Below, piece after piece: positions 1 to 8,284 of a DNA stretch of 64,000 nt. A program made the translations under genes and the position numbers. How positions within the stretch are numbered: position 1 is the first letter of the stretch; every line of letters begins with the position of its first letter. The stretch covers positions 1,240,001 through 1,304,000 of the forward strand of contig OW818693.1 of the NCBI GenBank assembly GCA_942493335.1. Reading direction: 5' to 3'. The notes under the pieces are model-generated. The model searched no databases. It had not been told where the DNA came from and worked only from the letters and a program-made list of their open reading frames with translations. Origin of the DNA: JAEWSN01 sp942493335 (GTDB lineage Bacteria > Bacillota > Clostridia > DSM-8532).

Positions 1-439
1 GGTTCCTGGCCAGCGGTTTCACACGCTTCGGGCTGATGTCATTGGCCACAAGCAATCCCTGATTCCGCATCATGGCGGCAAGCTGCGCCGTTTTTCCACC
101 CGGAGCGGCACACAGATCCAGCACCTGCTCCCCTGGCTTCGGATCCAACAGTTCCGCCGGAAGCATGGCACTTGGATCCTGCAGGTAATACAGTCCGGCA
201 TGATAGTCCGGATGCCTGCCCGGAAAGAGATCGCCGGCATGCCTGAACCCGTCGCGCGACCATGGAACCGGTTCAAGCGGGAAGGTTGTACGGGCGAGAA
301 ACGCCTGTACGCCGGCCTTCAGGGTATTCACCCTCAGCCCCCAGGTTCGCTGGCGCGATAGTGCCTCCGTCAAGGCGTCATAGGCCTGATCCCCGAGGAG
401 TGGTTTCATTCTCTCAGCAAATGCCTCCGGCAGCTTCAT
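1..439 (-). CDS. NOL1/NOP2/Sun-family rRNA m5C methyltransferase (partial, 3' end beyond window)
   Basis: Read on the minus strand from an ATG at 439, preceded by AAGGAAG, the frame stays open to base 1, giving about 146 residues of the N-terminal part. It shows a short N-terminal domain, the YYLQDPSAMLP block, and the SAM-binding motif LDLCAAPGGKTAQLA followed by NDISPKRV. These are typical of the RsmB/RsmF (NOL1/NOP2/sun) cytosine-5 RNA methyltransferases. The catalytic cysteines would lie in the missing C-terminal part, so RsmB-like and RsmF-like cannot be separated here; absence of a NusB-like N-terminal domain favours the RsmF/YebU type. It is divergent from the ATPase gene at 681. Confidence 0.85.
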   Translation of the reverse strand, partial: MKLPEAFAERMKPLLGDQAYDALTEALSRQRTWGLRVNTLKAGVQAFLARTTFPLEPVPWSRDGFRHAGDLFPGRHPDYHAGLYYLQDPSAMLPAELLDPKPGEQVLDLCAAPGGKTAQLAAMMRNQGLLVANDISPKRVKPLARN

Positions 440-474
440 CCAGCTTCCTTCCTGTTTTCCGACACCTGTCCCGA

Positions 475-616
475 GGTCTTTTCTGAAAAGACGCTTGTGG
501 TGGACAATGGCCGGAGTGTATGGTATGACAGGCAAATATCGCAAAGGGGATGACTTCCGGCCATTGTCCCATGGTCTTTTCTGAAAAGACGCTTGTGGTG
601 GACAATGGCCGGAGTG
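475..616. repeat. Two direct copies of a 44-bp element with internal palindrome
   Basis: Bases 475-518 and 573-616 are identical 44-bp copies. Each contains the perfect palindrome GTCTTTTC-T-GAAAAGAC (8-bp arms) and ends in GGACAATGGCCGGAGTG. Between the copies, 559-570 carries GGCCATTGTCC, the inverse of the copy's end, so the second copy can also form a longer hairpin. The pair sits between divergent genes at 439 (minus) and 681 (plus), which fits a duplicated operator. No regulator can be named from the sequence. Confidence 0.8.
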
Positions 617-623
617 ATATAAT
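593..623 (+). promoter_or_regulatory. Candidate promoter for the RsbW-like ATPase gene
   Basis: A perfect TATAAT lies at 618-623, directly after the second 44-bp repeat. TTGTGG at 593-598, 19 nt upstream and inside the repeat, is a possible -35. The palindrome GTCTTTTCTGAAAAGAC just upstream would place a bound regulator over or next to the polymerase site. Confidence 0.5.
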
Positions 624-680
624 GGATCCAGTTATGCTGATCATCCGAAAAGGCATTCCCCGCCCACGCACGGAGGGCCA

Positions 681-1127
681 ATGGACATCCAGCGCTTCAA
701 TCTCACAGCCCGCCTCGACTATAACCCCGAAAGTCTGGACAAGTTTGTCGACTTGTGCGAACAGGCTATTCTTTCCATAACGGAGAACAGACAGGCACGC
801 TTCCTGCTGAAGACCGCAGTGGACGAACTCACCCTCAATGCCGTCGAACATGGCTATGGCAAGGAGTCGGGCCTTGTCACGGTTTCCCTGGAACACTGCG
901 GGGACGCCATCCGGTTCGAGATCTCCGATTACGGTCGTGGCATCGATCCGGCCAAGGTCCGCTTCGACCGGATCGCCCAAAGCGAGGACGACCTCTATTC
1001 CAGAGGCTGGGCCTTCTCCATCCTGGACAAGCTGTCCGAAGGCGTTGAAATCAATCCCAATGATCCGCATGGTTCCCGGATTTCACTCCTTGTTCCCCTG
1101 AAGGAAAAGGAACTGGACAACCTGTGA
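681..1127 (+). CDS. RsbW-like ATP-binding protein (anti-sigma/serine kinase family)
   Basis: 148 residues, started at the ATG at 681 because GGAGGG lies 5-10 nt upstream. It is a lone GHKL ATPase domain: N box DELTLNAVEHGYG (about residues 49-61), G1 box DYGRGI, and a G2-like SRGWAFSILDKL near the C-terminus. This HATPase_c_2 architecture is shared by SpoIIAB/RsbW anti-sigma kinases and by stand-alone serine kinases of partner-switching systems. No sigma factor or anti-anti-sigma partner gene is adjacent, so its target is unknown. It is a single-gene unit behind a duplicated operator-like repeat, divergent from the rRNA methyltransferase gene. Confidence 0.8.
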   Translation: MDIQRFNLTARLDYNPESLDKFVDLCEQAILSITENRQARFLLKTAVDELTLNAVEHGYGKESGLVTVSLEHCGDAIRFEISDYGRGIDPAKVRFDRIAQSEDDLYSRGWAFSILDKLSEGVEINPNDPHGSRISLLVPLKEKELDNL

Positions 1128-1187
1128 CCGGGACCAGGGCAGACCAAACGTACTTTCGACACGCTGTGGGTCGAAGCTCCGGGCGAA

Positions 1188-2081
1188 TCACGAAACAATG
1201 GGGTAGAAACCGCTCTCCAGGCACAACCGTGCCCGGGCAGCGGTTTTTTCGTCTCCTGACAGCGCATCGGCCATGAACTCAGGGTGAGCTGCAACGAATC
1301 GGCCCATCGAGCCTTCCGGATCCGCCATGTAATCCAGAACGAGTCCAAGACGCGAGGCATCCAGCACACCGGCCTGTACGGCCTCCTGAAAGAGTTCGGC
1401 CTTCACTTCCGTCATCGTCAGGGATTGAACACCCAGCGAAGCCAGACATTCACCGCCACCCTGCAGACGATCCACTACAACCAGACTCCAGGGCATTTCT
1501 CCGCCCAACTTCCGGATGGCCGGCACCCAGGCGCGCTCATAGCTGGACGCGGTGGTGATGAGATCCGCCACATGCAGCAGTCTCATGCCCTTCAGTCCCG
1601 CAACGGGTTCGGAGGTTCCGGGAGCCGGCATGCCGGGAGTTGCCTGGAGACCCGCACCAAGATACATCACGGCCTCCAGGTCCTTGAACAGGGTCAGATG
1701 CGGTTTCCCAAGCTTGTGCGCCAATGCCAGGGAAAAGAACCAGTCCCTGCGTTCACCGCCGGATATGGCATCCACCTGTGAGAGATCCAGGCTGGCCGCC
1801 GCTTTTTCCGCCATGGCTTCCATTACACCGGCGAAGATGGCATCTTCCTTGAGATTGGACAGCACCAACGCCTCAATGTCCGCACTGCAGCCCATCTTGT
1901 CCGACAGGACACCATCAATGTGTTTGAGGAGGGCATTGGCTTTCTGCTCGCTTCCATAGAGGAAATGTGTGTTCACATAAAACGGCCCGATCCGGCCTGA
2001 CGTATACCAGAACGGCTTGTTCTCAGGGCAAACCCGTATTGCACCCGTCTCAAACAACCACTTCGCCACCTTGTCGCCCAT
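1188..2081 (-). CDS. Orotate phosphoribosyltransferase-like protein
   Basis: 297 residues, ATG at 2081 behind GGGAGGAACAG. The N-terminus KPFWYTSGRIGPFYVN resembles the substrate loop of PyrE. The central part has a phosphoribosyltransferase fold signature, LLHVADLITTASSYERAW, at the place of the PRPP-binding loop. It is about 90 residues longer than ordinary PyrE (about 200). In the PRPP loop the usual acidic pair VVDDVITTG reads HVADLITTAS, so one of two conserved aspartates is replaced. It follows pyrK-pyrD on the same strand, 83 nt downstream of pyrD, which supports a pyrimidine role. It may be a divergent functional PyrE or a regulatory paralogue. Confidence 0.65.
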   Translation of the reverse strand: MGDKVAKWLFETGAIRVCPENKPFWYTSGRIGPFYVNTHFLYGSEQKANALLKHIDGVLSDKMGCSADIEALVLSNLKEDAIFAGVMEAMAEKAAASLDLSQVDAISGGERRDWFFSLALAHKLGKPHLTLFKDLEAVMYLGAGLQATPGMPAPGTSEPVAGLKGMRLLHVADLITTASSYERAWVPAIRKLGGEMPWSLVVVDRLQGGGECLASLGVQSLTMTEVKAELFQEAVQAGVLDASRLGLVLDYMADPEGSMGRFVAAHPEFMADALSGDEKTAARARLCLESGFYPIVS

Positions 2082-2163
2082 CTGTTCCTCCCTGATTCAC
2101 AAAACCGTCCTGTTTTTCAACACCCTGGTCCGTATAACGCCTGGTTTCCTTCAACGGCCCTGT

Positions 2164-3090
2164 TCACCACAAAGCCACTGCGCCAGTCAACGCCTTCACA
2201 TCGTGAAATCCTTTTCTCTCCATGTATGCCGCAACTTCGCCGGCAGCGCGCGGCCACACCATAGGATCCACAAAGCCGGCAGTCCCGATCATGACGGCGG
2301 AAGCCCCCGCCAGCATGAATTCCACCGCATCCGCACCGGAAGAGATGCCACCCATGCCGACAACCGGAATGGAAACGGCACGTGCCACCTGATAGACCAT
2401 CCTGACGGCAACCGGTTTCACTGCCGGACCGGACAGTCCGCCCATCGTATTTCCGAGAACCGGCCGGCGGGTCTCTATGTCGATGACCATGCCGAGCAGT
2501 GTATTGATGAGGGAAAGGGAATCGGCCCCCGAGGCTTCGGCCGCCTTCGCGATTTCCGTGATATCCGTGACATTGGGTGTAAGCTTGACCATCAGGGGTT
2601 TCCGACATTTATCCCGGCAAGCGGAAACAACGGAGGAGATGCCGGAGCAAGTACTTCCGAACGTCATGCCGCCCTGCTTCACATTCGGGCAGGACAGATT
2701 CAGCTCGATGCAGTCGATATCCGCATCGGACAGGATTTCGACCATCGCGACGTAATCTTCCAAAGTGCTTCCGGATGCGTTTGCGATGACGGCCACATCC
2801 TGTTTGCGCAGAAACGGCAGTTCCTTTTCGATAAACTTGTGAACGCCCGGGTTTTGAAGGCCGACGCTGTTGAGAATCCCGCCCGGTGTTTCCGCGATGC
2901 GCGGCGGACGGTTTCCCTTGCGCGGTTCCAGTGTAAGTCCCTTCACCGATATGCCCCCCAGCAAGGACAAGTCGAAATAATCCGCATATTCCCGGCCGAA
3001 CCCAAAGGTCCCGGACGCGGCGATGATGGGGTTCTTCATACGGAGCCCGGCCACATCGACCCAAAGATCCGCCTTCATCCCTTCCGACAT
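2164..3090 (-). CDS. pyrD: Dihydroorotate dehydrogenase B, catalytic subunit
   Basis: Oxidises dihydroorotate to orotate in the cytoplasm with FMN, using NAD+ through the PyrK partner (class 1B). I start at the ATG at 3090, where GGAGG sits 8 nt upstream, giving 308 residues, the normal length. An ATG at 3114 overlapping the pyrK stop is possible but has no ribosome site of its own. Landmarks include NPIIAASGTFGFG, the GGISVKGLT strand, GGILNSVGLQNPG, IELNLSCPNVK with the class-1 catalytic-base cysteine, and VGMGGISSGADAVEFMLAGA for FMN phosphate. The gene lies 20 nt downstream of pyrK. Confidence 0.95.
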   Translation of the reverse strand: MSEGMKADLWVDVAGLRMKNPIIAASGTFGFGREYADYFDLSLLGGISVKGLTLEPRKGNRPPRIAETPGGILNSVGLQNPGVHKFIEKELPFLRKQDVAVIANASGSTLEDYVAMVEILSDADIDCIELNLSCPNVKQGGMTFGSTCSGISSVVSACRDKCRKPLMVKLTPNVTDITEIAKAAEASGADSLSLINTLLGMVIDIETRRPVLGNTMGGLSGPAVKPVAVRMVYQVARAVSIPVVGMGGISSGADAVEFMLAGASAVMIGTAGFVDPMVWPRAAGEVAAYMERKGFHDVKALTGAVALW

Positions 3091-3110
3091 GGTTCCATCC
3101 TCCAGCCATT

Positions 3111-3884
3111 TCATTCGAACACGATGTCCCGCCCGTTGAACACGGGGCCTTCCTTGCAGACATGCGTATAGGTGAAATCGTCTACATCCTTCTTTTTGCA
3201 GGCACAGACCAGGCAGGCGCCGACGCCGCATCCCATGCGCTGTTCCATCGATACCTGCACCGGAATATCCTTCTCGGTACACAAACCGACTACAATCCGC
3301 ATCATCGGCATCGGACCGCATACATAAACGCAATCCGGCCGTTCCGTCTTCAACCGTTCCGCGAGCAGTTCCGTGACAAAACCGGCATGTCCTTTGCTTC
3401 CGTCATCGGTCGCGAGCCCAAGGGATTCGCTGACCGATGCAAATGATTCCTCCAGCACAACAGAATCCGCATTCCGAAACCCGAGAAGGACGGTCCTGCG
3501 GACTTCCGGCATCGATCGCAGAAGATACAGCAGCGGAAAAGAACCGATGCCGCCACCGACGGCAATGACCGAGCCACCGGGCCGGACAGGCATGAACGGG
3601 GTTCCGAGCGGCCCCATCAGGTCTGCGGTGTCTCCCGGCTTCAGGCGGGAGAGGATTTCAGTCCCCGCGCCCCGGATTTGAAAAACGATGTCCACCGTTC
3701 CGTCTCCGGCGTGGACATCGCAAATGCTGATGGGTCTTCTCAGATAGGCCGCAAGCGAATCTCCACACCGGAGATTGACAAACTGCCCCGGCTTTGCCGA
3801 CTCGGCCAACCGGCCGGATTTCAGCACCATCCGGACAATGTCGTCTGTCAGACGATCCATCCGTACAATCTGTTCCATATGCAT
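3111..3884 (-). CDS. pyrK: Dihydroorotate dehydrogenase B, electron-transfer subunit
   Basis: Passes electrons from PyrD's FMN to NAD+ through FAD and a [2Fe-2S] cluster. The start at 3884 is chosen for GGAGGGC 9 nt upstream and gives 257 residues, the usual PyrK size. The N-terminal FAD domain includes YLRRPISICD and the NAD domain VIAVGGGIGSFPLLYL. The C-terminal cluster motif is C-x4-C-x2-C near MGCGVGACLVCAC, with a last cysteine in THVCKEGPVF. It is followed by pyrD after 20 nt and is 163 nt downstream of the histidine kinase gene, so it may share the upstream signalling operon's transcript or have its own promoter. Confidence 0.95.
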   Translation of the reverse strand: MHMEQIVRMDRLTDDIVRMVLKSGRLAESAKPGQFVNLRCGDSLAAYLRRPISICDVHAGDGTVDIVFQIRGAGTEILSRLKPGDTADLMGPLGTPFMPVRPGGSVIAVGGGIGSFPLLYLLRSMPEVRRTVLLGFRNADSVVLEESFASVSESLGLATDDGSKGHAGFVTELLAERLKTERPDCVYVCGPMPMMRIVVGLCTEKDIPVQVSMEQRMGCGVGACLVCACKKKDVDDFTYTHVCKEGPVFNGRDIVFE

Positions 3885-4047
3885 GCCGAAAGCCCTCCTC
3901 CGCCCGGTCCTGCGAATGCAACCGGCGTTCCCGAGCATTGTACCATACGGGAGCAAGCCAATGCAAAAAAGGCGTTAACCTTCCCTCCACCTTTTCATAC
4001 GGAATCTCCCCGGCCTCTTTCCGGGCATTCCTGTCCATGCAAGCCGT

Positions 4048-7000
4048 TCATTTCCGAGCCGGAGAATCCTCGCGTGACAGCCACTTCCGGATGACCTGCT
4101 GCAGCTTCGTATTGTCGATCGGCTTGGCGACATAGTCGTGCATGCCCTCCTGCAGGAACCGCTCGCGATCCCCCTTTAGCGCATATGCGGTGACTGCGAC
4201 GATCCGGGCGGCCTTCTCCCGCTGGCCGTTGTTTCCATTGATGATTTTGGCTGCTTCGAGACCACTCATTTCCGGCATCTGGATATCCATGAAAATGATG
4301 TCGAAGTCGTATGCGTCGTTCAAGGCGATGGCTTCACGCGCATTCGCGGCATAATGCACCTGCAGGTCGCCTTTCTCGCAGAAAATCCCCAGAAGGCGCC
4401 GGCTCACCTCATCGTCGTCCACCACCAGCACACGACCGATCAGACCGCCATGGAGCACTTCGCCCTTTCCGGTTTGCGGGGCCGTCAGAATCACCTCGAA
4501 CGTAAATGTGCTTCCTTGCCCGGGACTGCTTTCCACCCGGAAATCAGCGTCGAGCAGTTCCTTGACCTTCCGGCAGATGGCAAGGCCCAGTCCGGTTCCC
4601 TGATAGAGCCTGGTATAAGAGTTGTCCACCTGTGTGAAGTTGGTGAAGATCCGGGCCAGATCCTCCTTGCCGATGCCAATCCCCGTATCGGACACGGAGA
4701 AGCAGATCCGGAGACGACCCGGATCCGACTGTCCATCTGCGGTCACCGTATGGGTCCTGACGGACAACCGGATGCTGCCCGAATCCGTAAATTTGATGGC
4801 ATTGTCGAGAAGCTGCGATAAGACCATCGCAAGCTTTTCCCGATCCCCAACGACGTTGCCGACTTTTCTGTCCGAATCCGTCCTGAGGGAAAGACCCTTT
4901 GACTTCACATCGAACTGCACCATCGCGATGCATTCCTCGACCATTTCCTCGAGATTGAACCTTTGATCGTAGCGAAGCAGCTCCCCCGCCTCGATGCTGG
5001 TATAGGTAATCAGATTGTTGATGAGCGTCATCATGCGGCGCGAGGAGTCTTTCATGATCTGCAGACTTTCCTTCTGATCGGCATCCAGCTCGGATAGCTC
5101 GATAAGCTGGAGCATGCCAAGAATCCCATTCATCGGCGTCCTCAACTCATGGCTGATGTTGGCGAGGAAAAGACTCTTGATGCCGTTGGCACGTTCCAGC
5201 TCCGCTTTCGCGGCCAATACTTCCCGTTCGTATTCCTTCAGGTTTGTGATGTCTGTCAGGGTGGCCAGTGTACGGGTGATCCGGCCATTCCTTCCGCGTG
5301 CGATGCCGCGCCCCCGATGAAGGAACCATCGTTCCTCACCAAGCCGGTTTTTCACGCGGTGCTCCACGGCATAGTGGTCAATCAGGCCCGCCATGTATGC
5401 CTGCAGAACTTCCTTGACTGCCGGCAGATCCTCTGGATGGACAAGATTCTCCCAATGCTGGAGAAGCGCGGATGTTTCCGGGACGGATCCTCCGATGATG
5501 TCCTGCGTGGTTTCCGAAATGTAGGTGGTTTGCCAGTTTTCATCAAACTCAAGGACCACATCCCCATTGCCTTCCAGGGCAAACTGCCAACGGTCATCCG
5601 ATTCCGAACGCTTTTTTTCCGCGTCAAGCCGGTACAGCGTTCCCCCGATCTGATACGAGGCAAATTCGTAGTGTTCGCGTGCAGTATCCGAAAAGGCATT
5701 CCTCCGCTCCGATACGATGGCAAGAAGGCCCTGTGGCATCTCACCCTGCAGGATCGGCTCAACCAGCAAGGTATGAAGACGTGGGCCCCACCCGGTCGCC
5801 CCCTTGGCCTCAGCATCCTGCAGATCAGGCTCGTAGAGGGGATCTCCCGCCCGCAGTCTGTCCGACATCATCCTCAGGAAAATATCAGACTCAAGGATCG
5901 CACGGATCTCCTGATCTCCAGAGGCGGCATGAACGGTCACAAGCGTGCCGGTGCCTTCCTCGGAAAGGTAGATTCCGCACCCATCCACCCCCTCGAATGC
6001 TTCAAGAATTCGCAGGCTCTGTTCCAGATAATCGGTATAGTCCGTCGCATGGCTCCCACTGAGCGACAATTCACGTTCCAGCATATGGAATTGCTCACGT
6101 TGCTTCACGTCCGACATGTCCTGGATGATGGAGTACAAAAGGGTTGTCTGCCCAAAACGGATCGGTCCGCTTGTGATCTGCACATCCCGGATCTCGCCAC
6201 CGGCAAGCCGATGTTGGAAGAGATAGGTCCGTTTCCCTGTCTGCACCGCTTCATCCATGGCGGAAAGAACCTTTTCGGCCGGAAGGGTGTTCAGCTGCAG
6301 CACTGTCATGTCGAGAAGAACCTCTTCCGGGAAACCATAAAAGAGAACTGCCGCCTCGTTGACCTCTTTGATTCTTCCTGATTCCGGGTCAATCAGCATC
6401 ATCATCGAATGGTTGTCGTGGAACAGACGCTCGTAGCGTTCCAGCAATTCCTCCCGTACTTCCTTGCCTTGTTCGTAATGGAACATCAGAATATTGATCC
6501 CGATGGCCAGCACCAGGACGGAACTGATGAAAAAACGAAGGGCATACCCGTCCCCGCTGGACCGCAAAAACGGATAATCAAGCTTGTGAAGGCCCCAGAG
6601 GAAAAACAGGACGCCGAGGATCTGGCCCATGCGTTCCTGCCGTTCATCCAGGATGAAGAGGAGGCCGGTCCATATCTGAAAGCCGCACAAAACGGAAAAG
6701 ACAACGATATCCGCGGCAAAAGGAAGACCCAGACCCGTCAGGATCCCCCCGGCAAAGACCGCGGCAGCACCCACACCCCAGTTGGAAAGCGGTCTGGCTT
6801 TCCTTCTGCAGAAAGTTTGGGTTCCTTCCAGAATCAGAACACAGCTGCATACCCCCGAAATATGAAGGAGCATGGCCACAGGAACCGTATCCCTGAAATC
6901 AGGAAGAAAAAGGGTGACGCAAAGGCGGAACGCATAGAAAATCCAGCCTGCCGCCCATAGCAGGATGGACCGCGAACGTTCGTGATAATAGACATAGAGA

Positions 7001-7065
7001 TATCCACCGCCTATCAGCAGTGAAATCAAAACGGTCTGAGCGAGGGATACGGTGAGATCCCGCAT
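4048..7065 (-). CDS. Hybrid sensor histidine kinase (7TM-PAS-GAF-PAS-HisKA-HATPase-REC)
   Basis: 1005 residues, ATG at 7065 behind GGGAGGAACGGCGGA. Residues 1-200 carry about seven hydrophobic segments. Then follow a PAS domain (about 207-325, ERLFHDNHSMMMLIDPESG), a GAF-like domain (about 340-480) and a second PAS (about 485-615). The HisKA domain has the phospho-acceptor in ISHELRTPMNG (about 640-700). The HATPase has N box QLLDNAIKFTD and SVSDTGIGIG plus YQGTGLGLAI. The C-terminal receiver has VLVVDDDEV, IIFMDIQMP with the phospho-Asp, and the conserved Lys in DYVAKPID. No output domain or DNA-binding partner is adjacent. It is the last signalling gene of the DRTGG/PHP/hydrogenase-like cassette, 59 nt below the PHP gene, suggesting a redox or H2-linked input. 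Confidence 0.9.
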   Translation of the reverse strand: MRDLTVSLAQTVLISLLIGGGYLYVYYHERSRSILLWAAGWIFYAFRLCVTLFLPDFRDTVPVAMLLHISGVCSCVLILEGTQTFCRRKARPLSNWGVGAAAVFAGGILTGLGLPFAADIVVFSVLCGFQIWTGLLFILDERQERMGQILGVLFFLWGLHKLDYPFLRSSGDGYALRFFISSVLVLAIGINILMFHYEQGKEVREELLERYERLFHDNHSMMMLIDPESGRIKEVNEAAVLFYGFPEEVLLDMTVLQLNTLPAEKVLSAMDEAVQTGKRTYLFQHRLAGGEIRDVQITSGPIRFGQTTLLYSIIQDMSDVKQREQFHMLERELSLSGSHATDYTDYLEQSLRILEAFEGVDGCGIYLSEEGTGTLVTVHAASGDQEIRAILESDIFLRMMSDRLRAGDPLYEPDLQDAEAKGATGWGPRLHTLLVEPILQGEMPQGLLAIVSERRNAFSDTAREHYEFASYQIGGTLYRLDAEKKRSESDDRWQFALEGNGDVVLEFDENWQTTYISETTQDIIGGSVPETSALLQHWENLVHPEDLPAVKEVLQAYMAGLIDHYAVEHRVKNRLGEERWFLHRGRGIARGRNGRITRTLATLTDITNLKEYEREVLAAKAELERANGIKSLFLANISHELRTPMNGILGMLQLIELSELDADQKESLQIMKDSSRRMMTLINNLITYTSIEAGELLRYDQRFNLEEMVEECIAMVQFDVKSKGLSLRTDSDRKVGNVVGDREKLAMVLSQLLDNAIKFTDSGSIRLSVRTHTVTADGQSDPGRLRICFSVSDTGIGIGKEDLARIFTNFTQVDNSYTRLYQGTGLGLAICRKVKELLDADFRVESSPGQGSTFTFEVILTAPQTGKGEVLHGGLIGRVLVVDDDEVSRRLLGIFCEKGDLQVHYAANAREAIALNDAYDFDIIFMDIQMPEMSGLEAAKIINGNNGQREKAARIVAVTAYALKGDRERFLQEGMHDYVAKPIDNTKLQQVIRKWLSREDSPARK

Positions 7066-7124
7066 TCCGCCGTTCCTCCCTTCACATAGCTGATGCCTTA
7101 TTATCCAATATTCGCCACGTTTAT

Positions 7125-7886
7125 TCAGAATTCATTCGACTGTCTTTTCACATTGTTGCCGGAGGGGTTCCCCGTTCCGCAGCGAATGGCCTGAATCAGC
7201 GCAGATATGCTTTGTTCCGGCAATTCGACGGAATGCACCGGTTCAGAAATGTCCCAGAGATGATGGGCATCGGAGTTGACGAGAAACTGGAGTGGAATGG
7301 TTTCCGGATGCCCGGCGCGGACCGTCGACGCATCGGCCTGACGGGAGAGCTCTACGGTGTTGAACCCGTATTCGGCTGGAATCACACCAAGTGTGGCGAT
7401 CATGCTGTAGGCATCACGATCAACATGGGCAGGGACTGCGACGCCGCCAAGTTGCGCCAGCAGGCGAAGCGCTGAATCAACGTCCAGACCGGAAGCGGCG
7501 ATGAGCATGCGTTTTTCGATTCCTGCCGGGTTGTCCGTCTCATCCATCAGCAACTGCTCCCCAAAGATTTCCGGTCTGTTCTGCGGAACGGCACCATGAC
7601 CGTACAGACCGGCTTCGAAGGTCCGGCCGGCATCCAAATCCGGGAACAGGCACAGGAGATGGATTTCTTCCGACGTGCAGAGTTCCATGGCAGGGACAAC
7701 CAGCAGGCCCGCTTCCTTGCCTACCGATTGTACGGCCGCCAGGTTGCCGACTGTATTGTGATCCGATACGGCTATGAGGTCCAGCCCTTTCAGCAGTGCC
7801 ATGTTGACGATGTTGTTCGGTGTCATGTCGTCATCGCTGCAGGGGGACAGGCAGGAATGGATATGGAGATCGTAATGAAACCTCAT
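7125..7886 (-). CDS. PHP-domain phosphoesterase
   Basis: 253 residues. The polymerase-and-histidinol-phosphatase metal site is visible as DLHIHSCLSPCSDDD at the N-terminus, VSDHNTVGN (about 40-48), a central PAHVDRD, and NSDAHHLWDI near the C-terminus. It probably hydrolyses a phosphoester (RNase AM/TrpH-type nucleotide hydrolysis is the best known activity of similar proteins), but the substrate is unknown. Its ATG at 7886 overlaps the stop of the upstream DRTGG gene by 4 nt, so the two are translationally coupled. This pairing is commonly found near clostridial hydrogenase genes. Confidence 0.85.
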   Translation of the reverse strand: MRFHYDLHIHSCLSPCSDDDMTPNNIVNMALLKGLDLIAVSDHNTVGNLAAVQSVGKEAGLLVVPAMELCTSEEIHLLCLFPDLDAGRTFEAGLYGHGAVPQNRPEIFGEQLLMDETDNPAGIEKRMLIAASGLDVDSALRLLAQLGGVAVPAHVDRDAYSMIATLGVIPAEYGFNTVELSRQADASTVRAGHPETIPLQFLVNSDAHHLWDISEPVHSVELPEQSISALIQAIRCGTGNPSGNNVKRQSNEF

Positions 7887-8236
7887 TCCGGCAACACATC
7901 CCCATGGATCGCCCGATAGGCGCGGATGGCGATGTCGGCCGCTCCGTGTCCGGCCGAAAGGAACGGAACTTCTTCCCGATTGGCCCGCTCGATCGTCGTT
8001 TCCTCGATTTCAATGCTTTCCGGGATGACCACGCACGCGGCACCGGTGAGGGAAGCAACCGCCACAACGTTGAGATTGGTATGGACCGTTGTCCACAAAT
8101 CACCCGATGAAACCTTCGCCATGGCCCAGCTCAGCAGATCACACGCATAAACGCCGGTAATGGTCCGATCCAGGGAAGGGGCTTCTTCCGTAACAATGCG
8201 GTATCCGTTTTTTGCGGCAAACTCCCGGACAGTCAT
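7883..8236 (-). CDS. DRTGG-domain protein (first of two)
   Basis: 117 residues. The ATG at 8236 is preferred over a GTG 6 nt upstream because AAGGAG lies 7 nt before the ATG. The small alpha/beta protein has RTITGVYACDLLSWAMAK, a glycine-poor version of the DRTGG fold, and an ASLTGAACVVIPESIEI core. DRTGG domains are ligand-binding modules fused to CBS or Pta proteins elsewhere; their ligand here is unknown. It is coupled to the PHP gene downstream and follows the hydrogenase-like gene by 48 nt. Confidence 0.75.
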   Translation of the reverse strand: MTVREFAAKNGYRIVTEEAPSLDRTITGVYACDLLSWAMAKVSSGDLWTTVHTNLNVVAVASLTGAACVVIPESIEIEETTIERANREEVPFLSAGHGAADIAIRAYRAIHGDVLPE

Positions 8237-8284
8237 GTTCACTCTCCTTTACATCCGTTCCGCTCTCTCCAGCAGTGGGACACC

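Noticed and set aside
1153..1177. Terminator after the first ATPase gene (TTCGAC/GTCGAA)
   Set aside because: Six-base stem, long loop and no U-tract; too weak to list.
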